NCBI GenBank assembly: GCA_024449915.1
Contig: JAMZAV010003176.1
Coordinates: 1-64,000 of the forward strand
Source of the DNA: Sweltsa coloradensis
Taxonomy: Eukaryota > Arthropoda > Insecta > Plecoptera > Chloroperlidae
Direction: 5' to 3'
DNA: 64,000 nt
The notes beneath the pieces were generated by a model that was given only the letters and a program-made list of their open reading frames with translations, was not told the origin of the DNA and did no database searches. Below, piece after piece: positions 43,021 to 54,709 of the stretch; within the stretch, counting starts at the first letter, position 1; each line of letters starts with the position of its first letter. The translations under genes were made by a program, and so were the position numbers.

Positions 43021-43891
43021 CAGGACCTCCCCGGGAACCCTCCTGCAGTATTTCCAACGATGTAACCTACCCCAAATATTTCTTATAGGTCCCTTTGCAC
43101 GATGCTGTTGACCTCTAAACTCTTCCACGAAAAACCAAAACCCCAGGAGATTATGAAGCCTGGGGCTAATTGTTTCGAGTCCTTGTCCGTAATTCCAATA
43201 TTTGCAAAAACCTTGAATCAACGAGCATGCGCATGCGCGTGGCGTGTGCGTTGCGTGGGGTGTGCGTTTTGGCGTGTGCGTGTGCGTGTGCGTGTAACGT
43301 AATATCCTGCCAGATTGCACATGTAATGTAATTCAAGCACTCTTTTAATTTGTGCTCTAAATAAAGTAGTATGTAGAACAGTGACCGGTCTGTCCATAGC
43401 TCGCCCGCCGGTTTTTTGCCCAGCTTGAATCAGATGGCAAATATCAACAGTATCTCTCCGTCTGTCTTGCTCAGTTGAGGTCAGCTGCTGTCAGTCAACG
43501 TGGAGACGTGGAGAAAAGAAGTATGTTCCCTTCATGACTGTCTGGCTTACACGTCCCTATGATCACTGAGCCTTCCTTTACTCTACTCTACTCTGACGAG
43601 TGTTGGTACACACGACATCGCAAAGAAAGGCTTGTTACTTATGAGTGTATTTATTTATATTGGCCCGCAACACTTTAATTGATAAATGTGTCACGAGGAT
43701 GGCAGAAAAGAGCATAGCTTCATGCACAGGGGGTGACTGCCAACCTTATAGTATAAGTAACAATAATTAAAAAAATATATATATAACACCATTGTAACAT
43801 TTATTAGCTAAACAATCAAACTTCGAAAATATGTTTGAGAAGTTTTCACTTGAGTGAATTATTATATAAATGGATTATCCCTTTTCGGTCA

Positions 43892-44775
43892 AATTTTTTC
43901 CTTAAGGGAACACTCCACTGAAAATACTGCCAAAACTACCCTTTGACCTGTTATTTTTTTATTACTTTTATTTACTCTTTAAGTATTATACTTTTTAATT
44001 ATACTAACAACAATGGGCTAACACGCCTCCTTTTAATTGAAAATGTTTTTTTTAAGTTATTGCGCGCAAGGAAATGCGGTTTTTTTGTTACGATTTTCTA
44101 TACATATATTTTGTTAGTTAGAGGGGGGGGGGGGGGGTTGGGGGGGGGTTTTATTACTTATTATAACCTGTGGAATAGATAGTTCTTACATACCTGGGAG
44201 AGCAATATTACTATAATTATACAAAATTATGGTAATTTCATGTAAAAATCTTTAAACCCATTTTGGCGGATTATATTTTTATCACACTTTTAGAACTTAA
44301 AAAACTATCTTCTTCTGTACCACTTATCCGAATGAGCTAAATTTTGGTTTTGTTTTATTACTTGGACATAAATAAACACAATTGTGCATGTGTTTTAAGA
44401 TATATTCATAACTTTGGCTAAAAATATAATATTAAACTTCTATCTGAACTGTAATTAATAAAATTCATTATTCAAAATGATAAAATTAGAAAAATGAAAA
44501 ATAAACAAACCCATGCACAATTGTCTTTGGTTATGTCAAAACAAGGAAAATGCAAAATTTCACAACAATCGGTCCAAAAGGAAAAAAGTTTTGTCTTTTC
44601 ACCAAAGAGCTTAAAAAACAATGAAAAAAATCAAGGGGGGCATAATATAAGCCCCCAAAAAATAAAAATTTATTTGATCAATTTTTAAAGGTGTTTCCAT
44701 TGCCCACAACCAAAAATTGTGTTTGTAGCGCAAAAACTGTGGATTTTGGCTTTTTCAGTGGAGTGTTCCCTTAAG
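43892..44775. repeat. MITE-like segment with TTAAGGGAACACTCCACTG ends
   Basis: TTAAGGGAACACTCCACTGA at 43901 and TCAGTGGAGTGTTCCCTTAA at 44756 are perfect inverted ends, with TTAA at each border, so another piggyBac-like MITE is likely. Interior AT-rich with a G run. Confidence 0.75.
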
Positions 44776-44913
44776 TGTCTCTTCCTCAGGTCAGATATAA
44801 TTCAATGAAAAAAGTGGGAAAATGACATTTTTGCTGTTAAGGTATGTCTGCAGGTATTGTACCTAGTGACACCCCCAAAGCGGCAGCGTCAGTGAACGAT
44901 GTTATACGTTTTT

Positions 44914-45255
44914 GGATGTGCGTAGCGAGCGAAGCGAAGATTCCATTTCACTACCCTGAAGAAAAAAATCCGTTTTTTTTTTTTTGTATTTTTGTGTGTT
45001 TGTTTACACGATTCCGGCTAAACCGATACTCCGATTGCGATGAAATTTTATGGATGCCTTCAAAATCTCTGAACTTAGAACCGCCACGTTTTTGAGCGCA
45101 ACCGGGAATTTTTTTCTCATAAAAAAAGCGATTTTTTCATTTTTTTCGATTTTTTAAAAATTTCATCGACTTATAACACCTACATGCTTCATCCGATTGT
45201 AATGATTTTTTTCACAGAACCTTAGATTTATGAATTAAGATATTCGTGTGAAATT
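44914..45255 (+). mobile_element. HINE-A copy, 5' part only
   Basis: Starts TTTTT/GGATGTGCGTAGCGAGCG; cut at about 45255 where the exon D array begins. Confidence 0.8.
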
Positions 45256-45261
45256 TGAGCG

Positions 45262-46085
45262 TACGAAAGACCCCGGTCTGACCGTGTATTTGGGCCCTTT
45301 AGCAGCCGTTTGGAAAGCGTCGCGACGCCTGCGGGAAAAATAAAGCGTCGCCATTAAATCACGTTCAAAGGGCCAACCAGGGCGGAACAGTTTTACCCTG
45401 CCTTTTCGAAAAAACAGAACCCGTCTCGACCGTTTTTATTTGGCCTTGGAAAGCTCGCTTGAAGCTTCGCGACGCCTGCGGAACATAAAGGGGCGCCAAT
45501 ACATAACGTTCTAAACCCAAAACCAGGGCAAAAAGAAAAACCCTTGTACCCTCCCTCGCCCCAAAGAAAAAAGAGCCGTCTAAACCCGGGTTTTATTTGG
45601 GCCCTTTGGGGCAGCTCGCTTGAAGGCCGCAAAGCCTGGGACAAAAGCGTCGCCATATAAAAATTCACGTTCTAACCCAAACCCCGAGCGAGAACAATTT
45701 GAAACCCTGGCCTCGTCGAAAACAGAGCCGTCTAAAACCTTTTGTATTTGGGTTTGGGCAGCTGTTTGAACCCGTGCAAACCCCCTGCTGGAACAAAAAA
45801 CCCTTCCCCAATTAACTTTAACGTTCTAAGCCAACCGGGGCCCGAGAACGGGCTTTTTCCCCCTGCCTCGTCGAAGAAAAAGAGCCGTCCAACCGTTTTT
45901 TTATTTTGGCCTTGGCAGCTCGCTTAAAGCGCCGCAAACGCCGGGCGAAAATAAAGGTCGCCATTATACTTTAAAGTTCTAACCCAACCAGAGCGGAAAA
46001 AACTTGTCCCCTGCCTCGTCGAAAAAAACAGGCCGTCTCAACGTGTATTGCCTTGGCGCCCCGCTTGAAGCTTTCCGAGGGACGG
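45262..46085 (-). repeat. Tandem array of partial exon D plus its splice acceptor, about 6 units of roughly 147 bp
   Basis: Units contain, on the minus strand, intron end with TTATGTTCCAG, then exon D from QASRRFKR to KLFSP, then TGGTTGGCTTAGAACG leading to the next acceptor. A clean unit, reconstructed from 42767-42940, is 147 bp. All copies here are damaged by extra or missing bases, mainly in homopolymers, so no frame is kept. The left side abuts a truncated Helentron-like element at about 45255. Confidence 0.8.
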
Positions 46086-48425
46086 GAAACCTCCCCGGGA
46101 AACCCTCCGCATTTTTTCCAACGATGTAACCTACCCCAAAATTTTTATAGGTCCCTTTGAGGGATGTTTTGCCTCTAAACTCTTCCACAAAAAACCAAAA
46201 ACCCGGCCCAGGAGTTTATGAAGCCGGGGGCAAATTTTGTTTCGAGTCCTTGTCCGAATTTTCCCAAATATTTGAAAAAAACCTTAAAATAAAACGAGCA
46301 TGCGCATGCGCGGGGTGGGGTGCTTTTTGGGTGCTTGTGCGTTGGGGCGGGGTGGGGTTGTGCGTGTGCGTGTAACGTAATATCCGCCAGATTGAACAGG
46401 GTAATGTAATAAAGGGCACTTTTAATTTGTGCTTAAAAAAAGTAGTGTTTTAGAAAAAGTGACCGGTCTGCCCAAATAGCCGCCCCCCGGGTTTTTTCCC
46501 AGTTTGAATCGGGATGGCAAATTTATCACCCCAGTATCTCTCCGTCGTTTTTGGCCTCAGTTGAGGTCAGCAGCTGTCAGTCAACGTGGAGAAAAGAAGT
46601 ATTTTCCCCCTTCAGGGCTGTTGGTTTTAAAAGTTTTTATGATAAACCGACCCTTTCCCTTTTACTCTACTCTCCCTCTGACGAGTGTGGTAGACACGAC
46701 ATCGAAAAGAAAGGCTTTTTTACTTATGAGTGTATTTTTTTAATTTTTGCCCGCAACACTTTTTTTGAAAATTTGTGTACAAAGGGATGGCAAAAAGAGC
46801 ATAGCTTCATGCACAGTGGGTGACTAAAAACCCTTTAGTAAAGTAAAAAAAATTTTTAAAAAAAATATATATATAACACCTTTGTAACATTTATTAGCTA
46901 AACAACAAATTCAAAAAATAGGTTTGAGAAGTTTCATTTGAGTGAATTATTATATAAATGGATTACCCTTTTTCGGAAAATTTTTTTCCCTTAAGGGAAC
47001 ACTCCACTGAAAAAAATCCCAAAAACTCCCCTTTTTTGACCTGTTATTTTTTTATTACTTTTTTTTCCCTTTTAAGTATTATATTTTTTAAATTTTTACT
47101 AACAACAATGGGAAACCCACGCCCCCCTTTTTGAAAATGTTTTTTTTAAGTTATTGCGCGCAGGGGAAAAAATTTGGGGTTTTTTTTTCCATTTTCAAAA
47201 ACATATATTTTTTTAGTTAGGGGGGGGGGGGGGGGTTGGGGGGGGGTTATTTTTACATTATTATAACGGGGAAAATAGAAATTTCCCTTAATCCCTGGGG
47301 GAGAGCAATATTACATAATTATAAAAAAATTTATGGTAATTTCTGTAAAAAATTTTTAAACCCATTTTGGGGGGTTTTAATTTTTTTAAATTTCACATTT
47401 TTAAAACCCAAAAAAAATATCTTCTTCTTTTACCATTTGTCAAATGAGCTGGGTTTTGGGTTTTGTTTTTTTACTTGGACTAAAAAAACCAAAATTTGTG
47501 AAATGGTTTAATATATTCATAATTTTGGCTAAAAATAATTTTAAACTTCTCATCTAAAAGTTGAAATTTAAAAAAAATTTCATTTTTTTCAAAAGCTTTA
47601 AAATTACCCAAAAAATGAAAAAAAAAAACAAAACCAGCCAATTGTCTTTGTTATTAAAAAAAAGGGAAAAATGAAAAAAATTTTCAACAATCGGCCCCCA
47701 AAAGGAAAAAAGTTTGTGTTTTCTACCAAAGAGTTTAAAAAAACAATAAAAAAAAATAAAGGGGGGGCAAAAATATAAACCCCCCAAAAAAAAAAAAAAA
47801 TAATTTCATAAATTTTTTAAAAGGGTTTTCCATTGCCCCCACCCCAAAAAATTTGTGTTTTGTAGCGCAAAAACTGTGGATTTTGGTTTTAAAAAGTGGA
47901 GGTTTTCCCCTTTAAGTGCCCTTTCCTCAGGCAGATTTTAATTCAATGAAAAAAGGGGGAAAATGACATTTTTGCTGTTAAGGGATTGTCTGCAGGTTTT
48001 GGCCCTAGTGACACCCCCAAAGGCAGCGTCAGGGGAACGATTTTATACGTTTTTGGATGTGCGTAGCGAGCGAAGCAAAGTTTCCATTTCACTCCCCTGG
48101 AAAAAAAAAAACCCGGATTTTTTTTTTTTTTTTTTTTTTTTGTGGGGTTTGTTAACAGTTTCCAGCTAAACCATCCCCGATTGCGATGAAATTTATGGAT
48201 GCCTTCAAAAACTCGAAATGCACTTTTTTTAGCGAAAAGGGGAAATTTTTTCCCCAAAAAAAAACGCTTTTTTTCCCCGTTTTTTTTCGTTTTTTTTTTT
48301 TTTAAAAAAATTTTCATCGACTTATAACCCCAAAGCTTCATCCGATTTTTAATGATTTTTTACAAAACCCTTAGTTTTATAAATTTAAGATTTTTCGTGT
48401 GAAATTTGAGCGTAACGAAACATTA
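46081..48425. repeat. Second, low-quality copy of the 43-45 kb block
   Basis: Follows 43021-45255 in order with scattered extra A, T, G and C bases. Its own TTAAGGGAACACTCCACTG occurs at 46993. No coding. Confidence 0.8.
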
Positions 48426-48872
48426 TTTCTCATGAAAACGAAATTTTTTACGGGGTTTTTTTTTTTTTTTAAACAATTCTTTGATTTATAACACCTCAGC
48501 TTTTTTCCGATTGTAATGTTTTTTTTACAAAAACCTTTAAATTTTAAAGAACTTTTAAAATTAAAATTTTAAATTTTTGAGCGAAAATCTAATAATTATT
48601 TCTTATAAAAATTTCCCAATTTTACGTTTTTTTTCATTTTTAAAAATTACGATTTTTAAAAAAAATTAATTTAAATTTTTTTATTCAATTTTTTTTAATT
48701 TAAAAAAATTTTGGTTTTTTTTTTTAAAATTTAAAATTTTAATTTAAAATTAAATCTTGGGATAAGTAATGTTTTTTTTTACAGAAAACAGAAAATCCGC
48801 GTAACACATTGCAGTTCAAGCACCATTACGCTAACCCAAAACAAACGGGGCGGATTTAAGCTTTTTTCCTAG
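48055..48872 (+). mobile_element. HINE-A copy, low-quality, full length
   Basis: Starts TTTTT/GGATGTGCGTAGCGAGCG and ends GGCGGATTTAAGCTTTTTTC-CTAG. It continues past the point where the first copy is cut. Confidence 0.75.
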
Positions 48873-48897
48873 TTTTTTTATGCTAAGTTTAAATTTG

Positions 48898-50315
48898 GGA
48901 TGAGCTTTTAGCGAGCGAAGCGAAGTTTCCCTTTAAAATACACAAAGAAAAAAAAAAGGGAAAATGATTTTTTTTTGTATTTTTGTCTGTTTTTAAAACA
49001 CGATTCCGGCTAAACCCACACACCAATTGCGAGAAAATTTTGTGGACCCCTTTCGAAATCCCCGAACTTAGAACTACACGGTTCAAAAAAATCGATCAAA
49101 AAATTATTTCTCAAAAAAATCGCAAATTCCCCCCGTTTTTTTTTTTTTCGTTTTTTAAAAAACATTCTTCCTTAAAATTGCCTACCTACATGCTTTATCC
49201 GATTGTAATGTTTTTTTTCCAAAACCCAAAATTTTTAGGAATTAATATGTCTTGAAAATTTGAGCGTTACCCTTAAAAATGTTTTTATGAAAATCACAGT
49301 TTTACGTTTTTTTTTAATTTTTTTTAAACTTTTTTTTTAAATTAAAAACCCCTTTACGGGTTTTTATCCGATTGTAATGATTTTTCACGGGAAACCTTAA
49401 ATTTTATAAAATTAATGTATTCGGGGAAAATTTTGAGCCCCAAATTTAAACAATTTTTTCCTCATAATAAAGCAATTTTACGATTTTGCAATGAGCCTGG
49501 GGATAATGCTTAGGTTTTTACAATTTCATTTATTTTTAAGTGTTTGGGTGTTTTAGATTAAAAAACCCTTAAAATCTAAAATTTACCAGACGGATTTATA
49601 ATTTTGTTTTTTTTTTGGAAAATATGTTTTTTTGCCTTTGCTTTGGGGGAAAAAATGTATTTTTTTTGTAAAAAAATTATTATTTCCCTTTTTAATTGAA
49701 AAGATATAAATCTCATAAAAAAGGTCTAGGGGAATTTTTCGGGAAAAAGGGAATTGTGAGCATTTAAAAAAAAAATTTTTTAAATTTTATCTTAAAAACT
49801 GGGGAAAAATGGGGAAAAAATTTTAGCAAATTTTGGCTGGGAAAAAAATTTTTTGAGATAATGCATTTTTAAGTTTTTTTATGTTGTTTTTTTGGAAATT
49901 TAAAGTGAAAACCCAAACCCCTAAAGGTTCACTTTTTTTATTTTACTTTAATTTAACCGGCCCTTTTAATAACCTGTAATTAAGGATTTTTTAAAAATTT
50001 GACTAAAATTTTTTTATGAAAAAACACTCTTACAGCCCTAGTTTAGGAAATATCAGTACTGGTAAGCCTTTTTCCCCATGCAAAAAATCATGCCAGCGCT
50101 CAAAAAAAAAATCATTTAATCCTTTTAGCTTTAAATACCCAGCTTTAAAAAAATTTTTATTTTAGTCAATAAATAAAAAAGAGAAAACTTTAAAAAACAA
50201 AAAACAAAATAATAAAAAAATTTGCGGGGTTTTTAATAAATTTTAAGGAAATAACCCCAAAATTCCCGCTCATCCAACAACGCGCCTGAAAAAGCGTTAG
50301 CAAAAGTTTCCCTAT
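48898..50315 (+). mobile_element. HINE-A copy, low-quality
   Basis: Starts GGATGAGCTTTTAGCGAGCG and ends CGCTCATCCAACAACGCGCC then AAGCGTTAGC and CCTAT. The interior is longer than other copies because of inserts at 49500-50270. Confidence 0.7.
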
Positions 50316-50374
50316 TAGAATTCATTCCATGAAAGCAAAAAAAAGGTTTTTGTGCTAAAATTTAAGCCCCAGAT

Positions 50375-51012
50375 AATGAAAAAGCGTAGCAAAGACTTAA
50401 ATTTACCCCGTCGACGTAACAAAGGATAACTTTAAAAATAAAAAGAAGCCGAGTCTTTTTTTTTCTTGTCGGTTGACTCTCCCGTAAAAAAGGGGCTGAA
50501 CCAAAATTAAAAAAAAATTTGAAAGGACCTTCGAAATCTCTAAACTAAGATATGCCACGTTTTGGAGTACAATAGAACGATTTTTTTAAAAATATTTGTA
50601 ATGAGATATTTTCGTGATATTTGGCCCCAAAAAACGGCAAACGGTACTCCGATCTTGTGAAAATTTTAGGGGAAGTTGGGAAAATCACAGAACTTCATAA
50701 CGTTAAATGATTTTGGGGAAACAATCTAAGAATTACTTATCATTAATCGTACTTTTAAACGACTGCTCAATATAACTTTGCCGCCCCGCACTTTTTTGCG
50801 GCTGGCACAATGAGACTCCTGTCGGTTTCTGTTTCAAAATCGCAGCCGTTCGCCTCGCATTGTTGGAAACAGTTTTGGTTCACGATTGCTCTTGTCTAGA
50901 TAATGACGACAATGACATTGACACAAAAAACAGTAATCATAAAACAAGTATAATCAAACCTGAAAACTCATCCATCAAGGTGTCTGGAAAAAGCATTCGT
51001 GAAGCAGCCTTG
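50375..51012 (+). mobile_element. HINE-A2 copy, low-quality
   Basis: Starts near AAAAGCGTAGCAAAGACTTA, with the body motif CCTTCGAAATCTCTAAACT, and ends ACTCATCCATCAAGGTG, AAAAAGCATTCGTGAAGCAG. Confidence 0.65.
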
Positions 51013-52739
51013 TAATAATAGTTTATAATTCAAACACTGCAAAAGTAGGATTATACTCACGAATATATCGGGAAAAAGTCCCTATTGGTTTCTCGGCAAA
51101 AGGTGGGAATCGGGCCCCATGAAAGTTTCCCCCAACAAAAGGGGCGCCCCGCAATTTATGTGAGGAACGCTGCCAAAGGGGCTCTTTGACGACCCGCGGG
51201 CTCAGCCAATAGCAGCGCGTGTAGCCGAGGTGTCAGCGCTCTGATCTCTAGTGTGTCATTCTCCAGCATCACGAACCCGTGCTGTACAGAAACACATGAT
51301 GTTACTAGCCACGCCCCCTGAGACCTGTCAGCCAATAGCAGCGCGCGTGTAGCCGAGGTGTCAGCGCTCTGATCTCTTAGTGTGTTTATTTTTCCACTAA
51401 GAAACCCCTGCTGTACAGAAAAAAAAATGAGTTACTAGCCAAAGCCCCCCCCCCGAGACCTGTCAGCCCAAAAGCAGCGCGGTAGGGCCCCCGGTGTCAG
51501 CCCCCTTGATCTCCCGTGTGAAAATTTTCCAGCATTTACGAAAACCCCTGCTGTACAGAAAAAAACATGATGTTACTTCCCCGCCCCCCGAGACCTGTCA
51601 GCCAATAGGGAGCGCGCCCTGGCCCCGGGGGGTCGCGCTCTGATCTCTAGTGTGTTCATTTTTCCAAACATCACGAACCCCTGCTTTTTAAAAAAACACA
51701 TTTTGTTTAGCCCGCCCCCGAGACCTGTCAGCCAATAAACGCGCGTGTAGGCCCAGGTGTCAGCGCTCTTTATTCCAGTGTGTTCATTTCCCCGCATCAC
51801 GAACCCGGGGTGTACAGAAAACCCCAAAAAAAAGGGGGCTAGCCACGCCCCCCGAGACCTTTTCAGCCAATAGCAGCCAAACCGAGGAGTCCCCGCCCCT
51901 TTTGATCTCTAGTTTTGTTTATTCTCCAGGGATCACGAACCCGTGCTGTACAGAAAACACCCTGGTTACTAGCACCCGTCAGCAAATAGCAGCGCGTGGG
52001 AGCCCAGGGGGAGCGCTTGATTCTAGTGTGCCCTTCTCCAGCACACGAAAACCCCCGGGGTGTACCCGAAACACATGAGTTACTAGGCCCCCCCCCTGAG
52101 ACCGTCAGCCAAAAGCAGCGCGTGTAAACCGGGGGGTTAGCGCTCTGATCTCCATTTTGTCTTCTCCCGCACAGAACCCGTGCTGTACAGAAAAAAACAT
52201 GATGTTATAGCCCGCCCTTTAGACCTTTTTTCCCCCCCCCCCAAAAAGCCAAACGCTGAAGCCGAGGAGTCCCCGCGCCCCGATCTCTAGGGGTGTCATT
52301 TCCCCGCATCACGAACCCGTGCTGTACGAAAAAAACATGATTTTCTAGCCACCCCCCCCCCTGGAACCCGGGCAGCAAAATAGCAGGCCGGGGAAACCGA
52401 GGAGTAAAGGGCCCCGATCTCTAGTGTGTCATTCTCCAGCATCACGAACCCGTGCTGTACAGAAACACATGATGTTACTAGCCACGCCCCGAGGGGGTGT
52501 CAGCCCAAAAACTGGCGGTTTGCCCAAGGGGTCAGCGCTCTGATCTCTAGTTTGTCATTCTCAGCATCAGAAAACCCTGCTGTTTCCGAAAAAAATGATG
52601 TTTTCTAGCCACGCCCCCTGAGACCTGGGCAGCCAAAAAGCAGCGGTTTTTTAGCGAGGTGTCAGCGCTCTGACTCAAGGTGTATTCTCAGCATTTACGA
52701 ACCTGCTGAAAAAAGTAAAATGAGTTACTAGGAAAAAAG

Positions 52740-53270
52740 CTCAGTTGGACGCGTTTGAGCGAACCGGTACGTGCAACCCGACCCGAGTACGACTTTTCCC
52801 CTAAGGCCCACCACAAGTGTAGGGCTAAAAAGGATATTGACATTTGTACACTATTTCTATTCCCAAAATTTTTTGGGATTATACTAATTTAGTCAGCCTT
52901 CTTCAGTGTATCTTTGTATCTCACTGCCTCCTTTTATTTTTTTAAAACATTTTCGAAAATGATTTCCCAAAAAGTCTTTTAAAGGGATTAAACGATTTAG
53001 CTGAAAAAAAGGAAAAAGGGGAGAATGTTGTATTAGACCCCGCCAAAAAGTAAAGACGATGGAAAAATTTTTTTTTTTTTTATAATATCCAAAGATTGGA
53101 TTTTGTTTAAAAATATACAGCAACTCGCCTAGGTTTGGGATGGACATGTGTAAAAAAATTTTTAGGGTTTATCAAAAAAGAAACGGTGCGACCTGTAAGA
53201 AAACAGTAACAGAAAAAAAAAAAAAAACATTCGAGCCATAAGAGTCAATGAAGACGCCCCTCGCTCGCCC
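52740..53270. other. Insert inside the exon C array
   Basis: This block interrupts the array. It opens with AGCTCAGTTGGACGCG, like a tRNA D-arm, then holds AT-rich sequence with a poly-T run near 53068 and a poly-A run near 53215. I see no coding sequence. A tRNA-derived SINE is possible. Confidence 0.35.
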
Positions 53271-54465
53271 AAAATAGCACGCCCCTAGACCGTCAGCCAA
53301 AAAGCAGCGCGGGGAGCCCAGGGGTCAGCGCTCTGATCTCTAGTGTGTCATTCTCCAGCATCACGAACCCGTGCTGTACAGAAACACATGATGTTACTAG
53401 CCACGCCCCCGAGACCCCGTCAGGGCCCAAAAAGCAGCGCGTGTGGGGCCCGGGGGGTCAGCGCCCATGATCTCTAGGGGTGTCCCTTCTCCAACATAAA
53501 GAACCCCTGTGTAAAAGAAACACATGATGTTACTAGACCCCCCTGAGGGCCGTCAAGGGCCCAAAAGCAGCGCGTTTTGTTGGGGCCCGGGGTTTTCAGC
53601 GCTCTGATCTTAGTGGGTCATTCCAGCATCACGAAAAAAAAAAAAAACCCGGGGGCTGTACAGAAACACATTTATGTTAAAAGCCAAGCCCCCCGAGACC
53701 TGGGCAGCCCAAAAGCAGCGCTTTTAGGCCCCGGAGGGCAGCGCTCTGTCTTAAAGGGGGTCATTCTCCCTATCACGAACCCCGGTGTTTCAGAAAACAA
53801 ATGATGTTAAATAGCCCCGCCCCCTGAGACCTTTTCACCAATAGCAGGGTGTTTGCCAGGGGTCAGAGCCCCTTTATCTCAGTGTGCATTTCCAGCATAC
53901 GAAACCCGGCTGTACAGGGAAAAACATGATGTTACTAAAACCCCGCCCCCCCGGGGGACCTGTCAGCCCAAAAGCAAACGGTGTAGCCGAGGAAAGGGGC
54001 AGCGCTTTTGATCTCTAGTGTGTCATTTTCCCGCATCAAAGAGAACCCGTGCTGTACAGAAACACATTATGTTACTAGCCACGCCCCCTGAAAACCCGTC
54101 GCCCAAAAGAGCGAGTGTAAACCGAGTGTCAGGGGCCCCTGATCTCTAGTGTGTCATTCTCCAGCATCACGAACCCGTGCGTACAGAAAAAACATGATTT
54201 TATAGCCACGCCCCTGAGACCCGTTTAGCCCCAAAAGCAGCGGTGTAGCCCAGGTGTCAGCGCTTGATCCTAGTGAAATCATTCTCCCCGCATCACGAAC
54301 CCTTTTCTGTAAAAAGAAAAACATGATGTTAAGGCCCCGCCCCCCGGAGACTTGGGCAAACCCAAAAGCAGCGCGTGGGAAACCGAGGTTTTCAGCGCTC
54401 CCGTCCCCTAGTGTTTTCATTTCCAACATCACGAACCCGTGCTGTACAGAAACACATGATGTTAC

Positions 54466-54567
54466 TAGCCACGCCCCCTGAGACCTGTCAGCCAATAGCA
54501 GCGCGTGTAGCCGAGGTGTCAGCGCTCTGATCTCTAGTGTGTCATTCTCCAGCATCACGATCCCGTG
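54466..54567 (-). CDS. ADAMTS exon C, first copy: C-terminal prodomain segment
   Basis: This 102-bp, 34-codon frame reads HGFVMLENDTLEIRALTP and then RLHALLLADRSQGAWL. HGF-x(n)-LEI-x-PL-x-RL resembles the ADAMTS prodomain segment that follows the SLC motif of exon B, and phase 0 matches both B and D. The donor GTAACA follows 54466. In this first copy in gene order the acceptor-side bases read CTCCTAC rather than the CTGTACAG seen in the other copies, so a different copy may be the one spliced. It is one of the few clean units of the array at 51180-54570. Confidence 0.65.
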
Positions 54568-54574
54568 GTAGGAG

Positions 54575-54709
54575 ATGATTCAGTGCCTAAAGTGTAGGCA
54601 ATGTTTTCGTGAAGTAGGTGCAGGAGTCAAACCTAGAGAAAAAGCTTTCTTTTGTCAAGATTGTAAAAACAACTGTTTTATGAAGAAAACAGGAATGAGC
54701 TCGCGTTAA
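54575..54709 (+). CDS. Small Cys-rich open frame, unknown
   Basis: A 44-codon frame begins MIQCLKCRQCFREVGAGVKP and continues to FFCQDCKNNC before a TAA stop. The spacing C-x2-C-x2-C and C-x2-C-x3-C suggests a zinc-ribbon fold. It is bounded upstream by an in-frame TAG, and abuts the right end of the exon C array. I do not recognise a family. It may be a fragment of a mobile element protein or a chance frame. Confidence 0.3.
   Translation: MIQCLKCRQCFREVGAGVKPREKAFFCQDCKNNCFMKKTGMSSR

Larger units (their letters stand above)
43021..45255. repeat. First copy of a 2.3-3.1 kb macro-duplication
   Basis: Matches 46081-48425 in order: GGACCTCCCCGGGAACCCTC, GGTCCCTTTG, a TGCGCGTG-rich run, GTGACCGGTCTG, GTTGAGGTCAGC, a G run (44122-44140), GGGAACACTCCACTGAAAA and its inverted partner near 44755, and a 5' HINE-A segment from 44914. 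Not coding. 43893-43920 and 44755-44775 (inverted TTAAGGGAACACTCCACTG) bound an inner foldback of about 880 bp. Confidence 0.85.
51180..54570 (-). repeat. Tandem array of ADAMTS exon C with its splice sites, about 22 units of 126 bp
   Basis: Each clean unit is 126 bp: a 102-bp exon C plus a 24-bp joiner that holds a donor-like GTAACA and an acceptor-like TTTCTGTACAG. The length is 42 codons and clean units stay open straight through the joiner (for example 54154-54558 on the minus strand). About 12 units lie at 51180-52735 and about 10 at 53275-54570, with an unrelated 530-bp insert between. Many units carry inflated homopolymers and small gaps, but clean units recur along the array. The leftmost unit diverges after LLLA to a different end (EPAGRQR), and may preserve the native exon border. 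Confidence 0.85.

Noticed and set aside
42767..43320. Minus-strand frames of 96 and 134 codons
   Set aside because: They are read-throughs of exon D copies and intron sequence in mixed frames.
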